The notes beneath the pieces are model-generated. The model had not been told where the DNA came from. It saw only the letters and a list, made by a program, of their open reading frames with translations, and made no database searches. This document shows positions 12,601 through 23,494 of a stretch of 64,000 nt of DNA, piece after piece (position 1 is the stretch's first letter; each line of letters begins with the position of its first letter). The translations under genes were made by a program, and so were the position numbers. Source of the stretch: Sequoia sempervirens (taxonomy: Eukaryota > Streptophyta > Pinopsida > Cupressales > Cupressaceae); assembly GCA_007258455.2 (NCBI GenBank), contig VDFB02321327.1, positions 124,001 through 188,000 of the forward strand, in the 5' to 3' direction.

Positions 12601-12916
12601 ATTTGGAAAAGTTCTAGTTCCGTTCAAGCATCCATTCTGCCTCCGATAAAACAAAAGAAAAGACAAGGCAAGCAAAAGAGAAAGGGGAACTGAACTAAAA
12701 GCCCAAAAATGGGGAAAAGAAAATCCAGGAAAAACCCTAACACAGGCCGCCCCACCGGAGAGATGAAAACTAGCACGTTGGGCTCAACCCTTGTGGGAGC
12801 CCATTTAACCCACATGCTAAAATGAAAGATAAAACTCACAAGCCAAGGATTTGCAATGAAAAACAAGCGCACACAACCAGAACCTGAAAGACAACCAAAA
12901 AAAAAAAGCTCTAACA
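9685..12916. mobile_element. 3.2-kb non-coding TG...CA insertion: solo LTR or deletion derivative
   Basis: It starts TGTTGGTGGTTTTTC and ends AAGCTCTAACA, flanked by the exact 5-bp duplication atact (9680-9684 and 12917-12921), inside Copia A RNase H. No long frame with protein features and no direct terminal repeat is visible. The first 0.9 kb is AT-rich; 10.6-12.5 kb is GC-richer and full of degenerate motifs like tctcaccgaaa and tcgccgatg. The start and the motif-rich interior resemble the two ends of the element at 22523-29601. The simplest reading is a solo LTR of about 3.2 kb. The alternative is an internally deleted relative of the 7.1-kb element. Confidence 0.75.
12207..12292 (+). repeat. 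Minisatellite of about 29 bp, three copies
   Basis: Three imperfect tandem copies of a purine-rich 29-bp unit start at 12207, 12236 and 12265 (core ggaaagagacggagacgg), with a partial fourth. The apparent Arg/Glu-rich reading frame over it follows from the repeat composition and is not treated as a gene. Confidence 0.75.
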
Positions 12917-12921
12917 ATACT

Positions 12922-13889
12922 CAGCCTCTACAGTAGATAAAGAAACAAGATCTTATTTCTTACTTAGCCATGATATTAATCTACATCCAAGAAATAATGC
13001 ACCACCACTTGTTCTTTTCCTATCATCCACACAACCATCCCAATCTACATCTATGTAAGAACTCAATGTGAAATCAATATTCGTAGGATACTACAAGCCA
13101 TAATTTAGATTGTCCTTCAAATATCTGAATATCCTCTTCACTACTACAATATGTGTCTCTTTAGAATATCCTTAAAATCTAGCCACAAGATAAACTACAT
13201 GCATGATATTCGATCTAGTAGTTAGGTATAGTAGTCCACCAATAATAGATCTATACTTGCTTTGATTAGCCTTAAGGGATTCATTATCCTTACTCAATTT
13301 GCAACCAGTAACCATAGGAGTATATACTGGTTTGGAGTCTTCCATTCCAAACTTCTTTAAAATTTGTTTAACACACTTTCATTGTGAAATGAATATACCT
13401 TTATCTGTCCGATTGATTTGTAGCCCAAGGAAGAAATTTATCTCCCCAATCATAGATATCTAAAACTCTTTATGCATCTCTTCTACAAACTTCCTACACA
13501 TATTGTCATTGCCTCCAAAAATTATATCATCAACATACACAACCACTATCAAGATTTAATTTTTTTCAACTTTCAAGTAAAGATTACTATCTATGGTGCC
13601 CTTATTGAATCCTTGTTGTATCAAATATTTTTCCAACCTTTCATACCAAGCTTTGATAGCTTGCTTCAATCCATATAATGCCTTCTTCAATTTGTAGATT
13701 GTATTAGGTTTATTTGACAACTGAAATCCTTCTAGTTGTTCCATGAAAACTTCTTCTTCCAATTACCCATTCAAGAAAGTAGACTTCACATCCATCTGAT
13801 ACACTTTGAAGTCCTTATTACTTTCATTTTGGACACTGAAGAAAATGTCTCCTCAAAATCTATTCCATCAACTTGTTCATAGCCCTTAC
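12922..13889 (-). pseudogene. Copia A reverse transcriptase C-terminal part and start of RNase H
   Basis: On the minus strand the broken frame shows [10 protein letters not shown] at its start, then [26 protein letters not shown], the catalytic motif YVDDIIFGG near 13540, and RNase H residues ending AEY at the insertion edge. The 13556-13762 segment is open for 68 codons; elsewhere stops occur, for example before LEEEVFMEQ. It lies between the insertions at 9685-12916 and 13890-19895. The upstream piece of the same domain continues at 19901. Confidence 0.85.
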
Positions 13890-16217
13890 TGTTGGAGTGA
13901 AGAAGACACTAAGAGGGGGGGTGGGTGAATCAATGGCTTAGACAAATTTTTAACTTTTTCCATGAAAAAGAATTGAATAATTTATGCTCTTAATATTTCA
14001 ATGATAAATACATTCATGAATTGAATGTAATCATTAAAGAATTGAAATAAGAAATATTAAAGCAAACCAAAGATCATCACAATCATGAAATATTATCACA
14101 TCAAAAAAATGAGACCATAAGGTAAATAATTTGATGAGTGGAAAAGCCTATAGGGATAAAAAACCACTCCATAAATGATGCCTCACTGGCTTAATATGAA
14201 ATCTTTCTGTTTACAATGCCTCACTAGCAATACTATCTCACTGGCAATACCACAATGCCTCACTGGCTAAAATGGCCTCACTAAAAAAAGAACTTCACTG
14301 GTTACAAGAATGCCTCATTGACATACACACATTTGCCTCACTAGCATACAAGCATCAGACTCACTGGCATACTTTCTATACTCTTACTGACCAATCTCCA
14401 ATAAAGGAAGAAACATAACTTCAGAGGGTTACCTTGGTACTATACAATCCATCAAATTAATTACTTCTTCAACACACATACAACATCATTGAAGAATAAC
14501 TCTTAACAAAGTATATGATCAACAACTATTAACATATCTTTTAAATAAACAACACCGAGAATATCTTCAACATGGGATATATAATGTTCTCCATCCTGAA
14601 AGTAAACTATCAACTTCATAACTTATTTGTATATCCTTAACAAATAATAGAATGGTAATCATACTGTAGCTTTTTTCATCATATCTAAACCATGCTAATA
14701 ACATAAAGCTCTGTTGTAAGCAGACCCAAACCGATAATGAAAACACTTTAACTTAATCACGGAAGGTTTACTCATAACTGACCATGAATGATCCAGAATT
14801 GGGTTACACAAACCCACAATGCTTTAACAACATGTTAACTAAAAGTATGAAAACTGAATGTGTGTTAACCACAATGAAAACTTCATACCTATATCAAGAT
14901 TAAGACAATAATGCTCTGAAATATGCATGCTTGGAGAGACAAAGAAAAATGTAACAAAACTATGATGAAACCCTTAACAAAAAAACCAACCCAAACTAGA
15001 GTTTCTTTACAAGCCCTTACCACAAAATAGATTACAAACCCACAAGGGTTTTGAAAATATAAACTAAACCACATAACCCAAACAAGAGTTTTAGAACACA
15101 AACAATTACTAGTAACTTTATCAAGTTTGGGTGTAGACCCAACAGGGTTAATCACAAAAACTATCACAAACCACAAAGAAGACATATATACGAAAGAAAC
15201 ACACCTTTTAGCAGTTTCCATTATCATTTTAACAAAACCATAACTAGGTAAACCAAACCCGAAACCTTCTTTTCAAAAATTTAAGCAAAACAAGTATTAA
15301 GGGAACAAAAACACTTGTTAACAACTTGATGAATGCATCCTTTCAACCTGTAAAGGAAAACTATTATTGCCACATCATATTTTTTCCACACATCCAACAA
15401 ATGAACTACCAAACCATGCTCACTATATATGAGAATCAAACCCTAATATAATGTACTTTTCTTTGAATAAACTAAATACCTTGTCATCGTTCTATAACTG
15501 CCTCAGTCCAACAACTACCAAGCTTCCCAAACCACTGTGTAGTCTCGATGCCCTAGCATATTTAGCTAGGATTTGAAGACCCTTGACAAGAAAAATGATA
15601 AGAAAAGGATATACATGCTGCCAATTTCTTTTTGACCTAAAAGGTTGATAAAAATAGTAGAATTAAGATGGGACTTATATCAAAACCAATGACAAAGCAT
15701 CTTCTAATAAAACTCATCCTTAAGGTACTCATAAATATAAAAAAGTTGAAGTTAAAGCTATCAACAAGGTTCCAATCATTTTCAAAACAATCAAAGATTA
15801 TAGTCCAAATGAATACTAGTCACAATGACTGTCTAAGTAAATATGCAATAAACATTTTCCCCTAAAGATGAGCTCTAAAAACAATCACGAATATTGCATG
15901 TTCATATTATATGAGTATCATGCATCCTGTAAACCATACACCAATCAAGTTACTCTATGAATGGATACCAATTAGGTATAGTAATTTGAATATGAATTTA
16001 CCTGTCCATATACCTAAATCCATTGTCATTCACATCACTTATATATATATTTTTCCATCAAATATGTAAGTATATGTCAAGGTCAAGAATATATCACAAA
16101 TTCCACCATCAATGTCAATATAGGAATATACCAACCAATCATTTCAACCAAATATGAAAATGCCAATATTAATGATTTCCAATGATAAGAAAAATAGTTA
16201 TGTCAACACTGCCAACA
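13890..16217 (-). repeat. 3' LTR (left) of the gag-only element
   Basis: It begins TGTTGGAGTGAAGAAGACAC and matches 17579 onward closely through about 15690. From 15690 to its end it aligns only weakly with 19402-19895. The inner end is placed at GCCAACA (16217), but GTCAACA (16208) is also possible. It contains a stretch of repeated atgcctcactggc-like units at about 14180-14370. Confidence 0.75.
14180..14370 (+). repeat. Degenerate tandem 'tgcctcactggc' repeat in the LTR
   Basis: Ten or so loosely spaced copies of a tgcctcactggc-like core occur here, and again at 17860-18080 in the partner LTR. The units are short, variable and non-coding. Confidence 0.6.
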
Positions 16218-16240
16218 AGGGTAAGAATAAGCATGAAAAA

Positions 16241-16253
16241 CTCCCCCTAAATC
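16241..16253 (-). other. Polypurine tract of the gag-only element
   Basis: The minus strand reads GATTTAGGGGGAG just upstream of the 3' LTR in element orientation. There is a gap of about 23-32 bp to the LTR end, which is why the LTR boundary is uncertain. Confidence 0.55.
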
Positions 16254-16260
16254 CATGTTG

Positions 16261-17508
16261 CTATTTAAGTGTTGAGAGATGATTCTTGTGCATCATGCAC
16301 AAGATTAAATCCTCCCTTCTATTTTCCTTGCTTTCTTCTCCAACCTTCATAGGCTTCTTCTTTTGCTTACTCAGAGTATTTTCTTGCTTAGGTGATTTCA
16401 ACAATTTATTTCTACAAAAAAATTCTCTATGTCCAAAAACATTACATCTATAGCACAAGACTTGATGATTAATAGAAGAAGCAAAATTATTCCAACTTTT
16501 GTATCTTCCTAGCAACCAGCAATATCTTTTCATGTGACTAGCCTTATTGCAGTTATAGCAAACAACATTGTAGTTTTGATTTGACAACCCATAATAACTA
16601 TAATCTCTAGATCTATGACCATACTTATGACATGAATAACAATAACCATGAAATTTGTTATACCTCATTGATTGATATTTCCTAGAAGGTGGAGGTCTTG
16701 AGAAGCTATATGTTCTTTTTCTTCCAACATCAACAACTTTATCTTCTTTTTTCTTGTCTTCCTTGAGAGAAGCAGAATGATAACTCAAGTTTACTTTATT
16801 TCTAGGAGTTTGTCTATTTTTAAAATTCTACACTTTTCCATCTACAGATACAAAGACTGTCTCATGTTTTGGCTCCTTTTCATTTGAAGAAGCTTTCCCT
16901 ATCTCATATCCTAGACAAGTAGGATCTTTATGTTGTTTTTTCTTCCCTAGCATTTCATTCAACTTGTTGACGTTGTCATCAAACCTTTGACTCTTTTCTA
17001 ATTGCTTCCTAACAGTCTCGAGATATTTTCTAAGAGAGACTATTTCTCCTTCAATTTTGTGGCATTCAACATTTTTAACTTCCAAATCTGATTTAGTTTT
17101 CTCTACTATTCTCTTTCCTTCTTCAACCTCTATTTTCAAGGAGATGATTAACATGTTAGAATATTCAATCTCAGCTTTTAATGAACTGATTTCAAATTCT
17201 AATCTTTTACAATTGTCCTCTTTTATCTCTGTCTTCTTCTCGGAGGATTTTTCTTGCTGAATTTGGTCTTTTAAACATCGGTTCTCTTTCCTAAGTTCTT
17301 TAATCTCATCTAGGGCAGTACATAATTCTCCCACAAAATCAATTTCACACTCTTCTATATCTAATTCATTCATCTCAACCACAAATTCATCCAATTCTAT
17401 ATTAGACATCATTTCTTCTATGAGTTGTGGATTCTCCTTAGGCATTTCTACTTTTGTAGGTTGTGATTTTTCTTTCCTATTCCTATTCCTCTTTCCCATA
17501 TCAGACAC
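16261..17508 (-). pseudogene. Copia-like gag with coiled coil and three zinc knuckles, one stop
   Basis: The minus-strand frame of about 415 codons is interrupted by a single TAG at 16828-16830, probably a former Trp codon. Residues 1-200 are Glu/Lys-rich and predicted coiled coil (EIKELRKENRCLKDQIQQE), followed by LGYE, a common Copia gag motif. The C-terminal part has three CX2CX4HX4C knuckles: CYSCHKYGHRSRDY (last Cys replaced by Tyr), CYNCNKASHMKRYC and CYRCNVFGHREFFC. Known: such knuckles bind the element RNA during particle assembly. The ATG at 17508 lies about 55 bp after the primer binding site. Near-integrity suggests recent function or selection compared with the surrounding host. 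Confidence 0.8.
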
Positions 17509-17564
17509 AACACTCCAATACCAAGAACCCTTAAGCTGACTAGGCTTGTTAAATCAAGGGCTTG

Positions 17565-17576
17565 GCTCTAATACCA
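17565..17576 (-). other. Primer binding site of the gag-only element
   Basis: The minus strand reads TGGTATTAGAGC, one transition from the initiator-Met tRNA complement, two bases inside the 5' LTR that starts at 17579. Confidence 0.8.
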
Positions 17577-17578
17577 CT

Positions 17579-19895
17579 TGTTGGAGTGAAGATGACACTG
17601 AGAGGGGGGGTGAATTAATGTCTTAGACAAATTTTTAACATTTTCCATCAAAAAGAATTTAATAATTTATGCTCTTAATATTTCAATGATAAATACATTC
17701 ATGAATTGAATGCAATCATTAAAGAACTAAAATAAGAAATATTAAAGCAAACCAAAGATCATCACAATCATGAAATATTATCACATCAAAACAATGAGAC
17801 CATAAGGCAAAGAATTTTATGAGTGCAAAACCCTCTAAGGATAAAAAACCACTCCAGAAATGATGCCTCACTGGCTTAATCTAAAAAATTTCTATTTATA
17901 ATGCCTCACTGGCAATACTATCTCACTAATAGATTTCAAATGCCTCACTGGAAATACCACAATGCCTCACTGGCTAAAATGGCCTCACTAACCAAATAAC
18001 CTGACTGGTTACAAGAATTCATCACTAACATACACACATTTTCCTCATTGGCATACAAACATTTGCCTCACTGGCATACTTTCTATGCTCTTACTGACCA
18101 ATCTCTAGTAAAGGAAGAAACATAACTTCATGGGGTTACCTTGTTACTATACAATCCATCAAATGAATTAATTCTTCAACACACATACAACATCACTGAA
18201 GAATAACTCTTAATAGAGTATATGATCAACAACTTCTAGCATATCTTTGCAATCAACAACACCAAGAATATCTTCAACATGGGATATATAATGTTCTTTG
18301 TCTTGAAAAAAAACTGTCAAATTCATAAATGATTTGTATATCCTTAACAAATAACATAATGGTAATCATACTATAGCTTTTTTCATCATATATGAACCAG
18401 GGTTAATAACATAAATATTTGTTGTAAGAAGACCCAAACAGATAATGAAAACACTTTAACTTAATCACATAAGGTTTACTCGTAACTGACCATGAATGAC
18501 CCAAAATTGGGTTACACAAACCCACAATGCTTTAACAAGATGTTAACTGAAAGTATGAAAACTGAATTTGTGTTAATCACACTGAAAACTTCATACCCAT
18601 ATTAGGATTAAGAAAATAATGCTATGAAATATGCATGCTTGGACAAACAAAGAAAAATGTAACAAAACCATGATGAAACCCTTGACATAAAAACCAAACC
18701 GAACTAGAGTTTCTTTACAAGCCCTTACCACAAAATAGATTACAAACCCACAAGGGTTTCTAACATATAAACTTAACCACAAAACCTAAACAAGAGTTAT
18801 AGAACACAAACAATTACTAGTAACTTTATCAAGTTTGGGTGTAGACCCAATAGGGTTAAACACAAAAACTATCACAAACAAAAAAGAAGACATATATACA
18901 GAAGAAAAACACCTTTTAATAGTGGTCATTATCATTTTAACAAAACCATAACTAGGTAAACCAAACCCGCAACCTTCTTTTCAAAAATTTAAGCAAAACA
19001 AGTATTAAGGGAACAAAAACACCTATTAAAAACTTGGTGAATACATCCTTTAGACTTGTAAAGGAAAAATATTATTTCCACATCATATTTTGTCCACACG
19101 GTTAGCAAATGAACCACCAAACCCTAGTCACCATAGCTAAGAATCAAATCCTAACAGAATGTACTTGTCTTTGAATAAATTGAATACCTTATCATCATTC
19201 CATAACTGCCTTTTTCCAACAACTACCAAGCTTCCCAAACCACTATGTAGTCTCGATGCCCTAGCATAGTCGGCTAGGATTTGAAGACCCTCGACAAGAA
19301 AAATGATAACAAAAGAATATGCATGTTGTCAATTTCCTTTTGAACTAAAAGGCTGATACAAACAGTAGAATTAATATGGGACTTTTATCAAAACCAATAA
19401 TGATTAATGCTCTTGGTGAAGGTCAAATAAATTTATAATGACCTTTGATTCCTTTTTACAAATGACAAAGAATATTATGCCTCATGCCACATCAATGATG
19501 CCAAAGGAATTTTTGTTTATAATCTGCCCAACTTTATCATCAACAACTTTCATGGACAATAATACATAATGCCCAAAATACTTCCAAGTCAAGGTCAAAC
19601 ATTGCTATGATTATATCCTTTTTGTTATCTTGATTATAAAATGTATACATATTACATTTGATAAGCATTTAATAGCTTTTCATTTGAATAATATGACAAG
19701 ATATAAATAACAATCAAACATGTATTTATCAAGTATTCAAAAACCAAATGATCATGTACCTAAAACCATAGCATATAACTTGTCTTCCCATCAATAGGGA
19801 AAGTGACATATGCACTGTGATCATGCCAATCACCTTGAAAACTTGCATATACCTATTTGACACAATTTCAACCAAAGATGCCACTGAGGTCAACA
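17579..19895 (-). repeat. 5' LTR (right) of the gag-only element
   Basis: It begins TGTTGGAGTGAAGATGACAC and ends GAGGTCAACA. The first 1.8 kb closely matches the left LTR. The last 0.5 kb (the U3 side in element orientation) includes about 80 bp near 19402-19480 missing from the left copy and is otherwise strongly diverged. Confidence 0.8.
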
Positions 19896-19900
19896 CTTAC

Positions 19901-20560
19901 ACACAATCCTTGCCCTTTTTCTTACCATTTCTCCATTCTCATTTATCTTGTTTTTGAATACCCACTTAGTTCCAATAATATTTTTATTTTCTGGTCTAGC
20001 AACAAGTTCCCAAGTATGATTCTCTTCAATCTGCTAAGTTCTTCCATTGCTTTCATCCAATGTTCATCTTTACATGCCTCAATCATTGTTTCTTGTTCAA
20101 ATTTAGAAATTAAACATAGATTTACCTCTACTTGAGTTTCTCTTCTTCTTTTCAGCATTCCTTTGCTCTATTCTCCAATGATCTGTTCTTCAAAATGATT
20201 TATCTGTACATACTTAGGATTCTTAGGGATTTTTTCCTAAGCTTCTTTCTCTTCATGCTATACTTTTGTTGCTTCATCTTTTTCTTCTTCTCCACAAGTA
20301 GGTTCATCTAACTCATATCCATCTATTACCACTAAATTACTAAGATCTTCATCAACCTTGAAACTTTCACTTTCAACAATCCTTATTAGTCTTTTATTGT
20401 AACATCTATAAGCTTTTATTTTAGTAAAATATCCAAGGTAGATACCTTCATCAAACTTTCCTAAGTTTTCATCATCTCTTCTGATATAGCATTTTCTTCA
20501 AAAACACTCTAAAATACTTGACACTAGGTATTGTTTCATACCACATCTCATAGGGATTAT
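19901..20560 (-). pseudogene. Copia A reverse transcriptase N-terminal part and linker
   Basis: On the minus strand: CKDEHWMKAMEEL, IIGTKWVFKNKINENG and VRKRARIVCK up to the insertion edge at 19901. Stops and frameshifts are present. Upstream, at 20340-20500, lies the acidic Ser-rich integrase-to-reverse-transcriptase linker (DEDLSNLVV-type sequence). Confidence 0.8.
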
Positions 20561-21480
20561 TTGTGATGTTAGCTCTTGCTTGAACTCTGTTAAGTATATA
20601 AACAATAGTAAGAATTTATTCTCTCTAGTAGACTTATGGTAGGCTAACTTCTTTCATCATAGTCTTTTTACCTTCTTGAACAATCATGTTTTTCCTTTCA
20701 ACCAATCCATTTTGTTGAGGAGTCCTAGGGGCATACAAGTTCCTTTTATGCCATGATTCTCTTAAAACATGTTAAATTAATTGGAGGTGAACTCTCCACC
20801 TTTGTCAAACCTCAAACATTTGATCTTCAAATCCATCTCATTTTCAACCATAACTTTGAATGCTTTGAATCTATCTATGGATTCAAAATTTTCTCTAAGA
20901 AAAGTAACCCATGTCATTATAGAATAATCATCAATTAAAAGCATGAAACACCTGTCATCTTGAAGAATTATCACTCTTGTAGGACCACAAAGGTCTGTGT
21001 GCACTAATTCCAACAATCTGGTAGAAGATTATTCTTTTCACTTGAAACTACTATTTTGTTTTCCAAATTAAAAATCTCTAAAAATAGCATTGATAGGATT
21101 TGTAATCCTTAGTAGATCTCTTACCGCTTGAAATGAACTGATTCTAACCAAGTTATCAAAATTGACGTGACACATTCTCCTATACCATAACTAGCTATCA
21201 TTAATCTAAGTCATATAATAGTGACCATCAACACCCTTGAGTTGATAGATATTTCCATTTGTCCTCTTTCTAGTAGCAACCATAGTTTTGGACCCTTTTA
21301 TTATCTCACATCCATCATCCTAAAACATAATATTGTATCCTTTTCTACACATTTTTCCAACACTCAAGAGGTTATGCCTTAAAACTTTAACATAGAAACA
21401 TCTTTAGTATTATGCTTTCCATAAAAACTTATTGAACCTATTCCACAAATCTTAGTATCTAAATCATTTCAAAATTTAAC
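20561..21480 (-). pseudogene. Copia A integrase (zinc-binding region and catalytic core)
   Basis: The minus strand shows LVHTDLCGPT with the first catalytic Asp, DDYSIMTWV, and FDKGGEF near 20790 (family D(R/K)GGEF, second Asp). The PRTPQQNGLVERK region carrying the catalytic Glu follows near 20700. The upstream GAG-pre-integrase stretch (about 21050-21450) is badly decayed. The segment 20777-21016 remains open for 79 codons; elsewhere there are several stops. Confidence 0.8.
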
Positions 21481-21600
21481 AAGTCCTACATAATATTTTT
21501 CAAGTTTAACAAATTTACTCTTGTCTCTTGTCATGTGGTTTGAGCAAGCACTCTCAATAACCCAATAGTTCTTTTACTATCTAACATGAAAATTAGATAG
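21481..21600 (-). pseudogene. Copia A aspartic protease remnant
   Basis: The minus strand encodes WVIESACSNHMTRDK, corresponding to the Copia protease motif W(I/L)LDSGCSxHMTG. The catalytic Asp-Ser-Gly has become Glu-Ser-Ala, so the active site is destroyed. Confidence 0.7.
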
Positions 21601-21654
21601 CAAAGTACCTCCAGTTTTATCCTTTTTCTCTGAAACACTTTCCTTCACACAACT

Positions 21655-22371
21655 TTAATAGTTAACAGAGCTAGATTCATCTTTTAAAGCTAGGAATACA
21701 CATTCATTATCATCAACATCTCCATAATCATAAATACCAACATCTTCTCTAACATAGTTGCTTTTCTTGATCATTTTTCCTTTGCTTTCCTTGTTCTTAT
21801 TGTTCACAACTATGTTTGGACATCTCGAAGCATAGTGACCTATATTTCCACAACTAAAACATTTGAAAGGTAATTTACCTTTGTACTTACTAGTGCCCTT
21901 TTTCATTCTTCTTACAAAGTTAACTTCCACATCATCAAGATCATCTCCATTTGAATCTTCAACTTTTTTTATTTTCTAGTTTTAAAAGAAGTCTCCACTT
22001 TTGCACCATTTTTCAGACCAATTTTTCTCATTTCAAATGAAGCTATTGTGCTAAAAAACTGATCTCTAGTGTAGGTATTAAAATTTGCAACTTCCTTAAT
22101 AACAAAAACCTTTTCACTACAAGAATCAAGAAGATTTCTTAAAATTTTCTTTACCACTTTAGGTTCTTTGATTTGTGCACCAAGAACTATCATAGCACTT
22201 ACCAGTTCATCAACCATCTACATGTAACTTGTAATTGTTTCATCTTTAGATATTCACAAAGTCTTAAATTGTGTCTTCAAATTTTGCAACTTAGCTTGTT
22301 TAACCTTGTCATCTCCTCCATAAATAGTTTCTAGCTTATCTGAATCTTCTTTAGTAGTTTTTAGATCCATA
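21655..22371 (-). pseudogene. Copia A gag: UBN2-type region and zinc knuckle
   Basis: The minus strand carries a UBN2-like gag region (KTTKEDSDKLETIYGG near 22340, ILRNLLDSCSEKV near 22130) followed by a zinc knuckle CFSCGNIGHYASRC near 21850 and an acidic tail. Stops occur at about 22240, 22215 and 21968. The gag N-terminus lies at 41125 onward, beyond the 18.7-kb Gypsy insertion; the frame rejoins when that insertion and one aattt copy are removed. Confidence 0.85.
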
Positions 22372-22376
22372 AATTT

Positions 22377-22522
22377 TGTAGGAAAAAACTATGGACTACG
22401 AATGGGGTAAACTTTTATCTTTTGTAATATTGTTGAATTCAGTTGATATGATTTTTCCCCCAGTTTATTCCTATGTGTGCCAATCCAGGAAACTTAAACT
22501 AACGAAAGGTATTGGGGCTATT
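22377..22522 (-). repeat. Left LTR of the Gypsy element, outer fragment
   Basis: This 146-bp segment (start TGTAGGAAAAAACTATGG) matches the first part of the LTR at 39894 and stops at ggctatt, where the 22523-29601 insertion begins. Confidence 0.88.
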
Positions 22523-23494
22523 TGTTGATGGTGTTTTCTGCACAGCAACAACTCAGACAGAATATGATATCCTATCTCTCTTGAAAGGTAAATCTCTATC
22601 AGCAAGCCTCAATGGATAACTCCAAGGTATTAATGTCAGGTCTTGACAATGCATAAACAACTCAGTGATAAATATGAAAATGTTGGTAATCACAATGGGA
22701 CCTTACTACAAGCAAAATACTGAATCGATTTTATCAGATCTAACAATCTGATGATACTTTAATCCTAAAACCTAACCTAATAATCAAAGAAATGAAAAAA
22801 AGATGAGGGTTTCAAAGAGATTTCTAAATCTAATACTTACTCCTAAAGTTAACAATGAAAATAACCAACACTCAAAATGGACCAACCCCTCAAAACTGAC
22901 CTCTACTTGACCCAAATAAATCTGCAATCTTATAGAAATAGTGCAATCTTCTAAGGTGTTAAAATTTTCAAATCATGAGCATTTATTCAAACAACCCTAT
23001 TGCAGTTGAAATGAATAAGCCCTCACAATCGAACTTAAGCACAACAAATATGAAGTCCAAGCTAACTTTGCAAAGAAACTAACAATCAGTTGGTTGTGAA
23101 AAGTATGGACTGAGAGGTTGCTACAACATTGAAGTATCAAATCACAAACATTATTAAATCGAATCTAATCTAAACATTAACCAACTCAAAGCAATTTTAA
23201 AGATGGGATAGCATGAACCATGCAAGACAAGAGAATACAAATATGGCACCAAATCACAATGTCATTATTTTCATTCAAATTATCCACTGTAGCAACAATT
23301 CCAGCTTTATGTTACAATATTTGCTTGAGAACTACTTGCTAATTTTCCCTACTTGATTTTCCTTACTCTATTCTACTTCTATCTTCTAACTTATATCAAC
23401 TTCTTAACTATCCAACCCTTTACAAATGAGGCAAAATGCCAAATAGATAGAATCCCCCCAGAAAATCCATCAGCCTAGCAAGAATTTCACAGCA

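Larger units (their letters stand above)
13890..19895 (-). mobile_element. Non-autonomous Copia-like LTR element with gag only (TR-GAG type)
   Basis: The 6006-bp element has TG...CA ends and the exact 5-bp duplication cttac (13885-13889 and 19896-19900). LTRs are 13890 to about 16217 and 17579-19895. The internal domain of about 1.3 kb holds only a gag-like frame; protease, integrase and reverse transcriptase are absent. The primer binding site lies at 17565-17576 and the polypurine tract near 16241-16253, both on the minus strand. It inserted into Copia A between reverse transcriptase codons; excision with one duplication rejoins the frame. Mobility would require enzymes from another element. 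Confidence 0.85.

Noticed and set aside
12131..12917. Overlapping Phe/Leu/Ser-rich and Arg/Glu-rich frames in the 3.2-kb insertion
   Set aside because: They follow from the purine-rich minisatellite and GC-richer composition; no start context, domain or conservation is visible.
14180..18080. CRISPR-like spaced repeats (tgcctcactggc units)
   Set aside because: Spacing and units are irregular, and the sequence is an LTR in a plant nuclear context.
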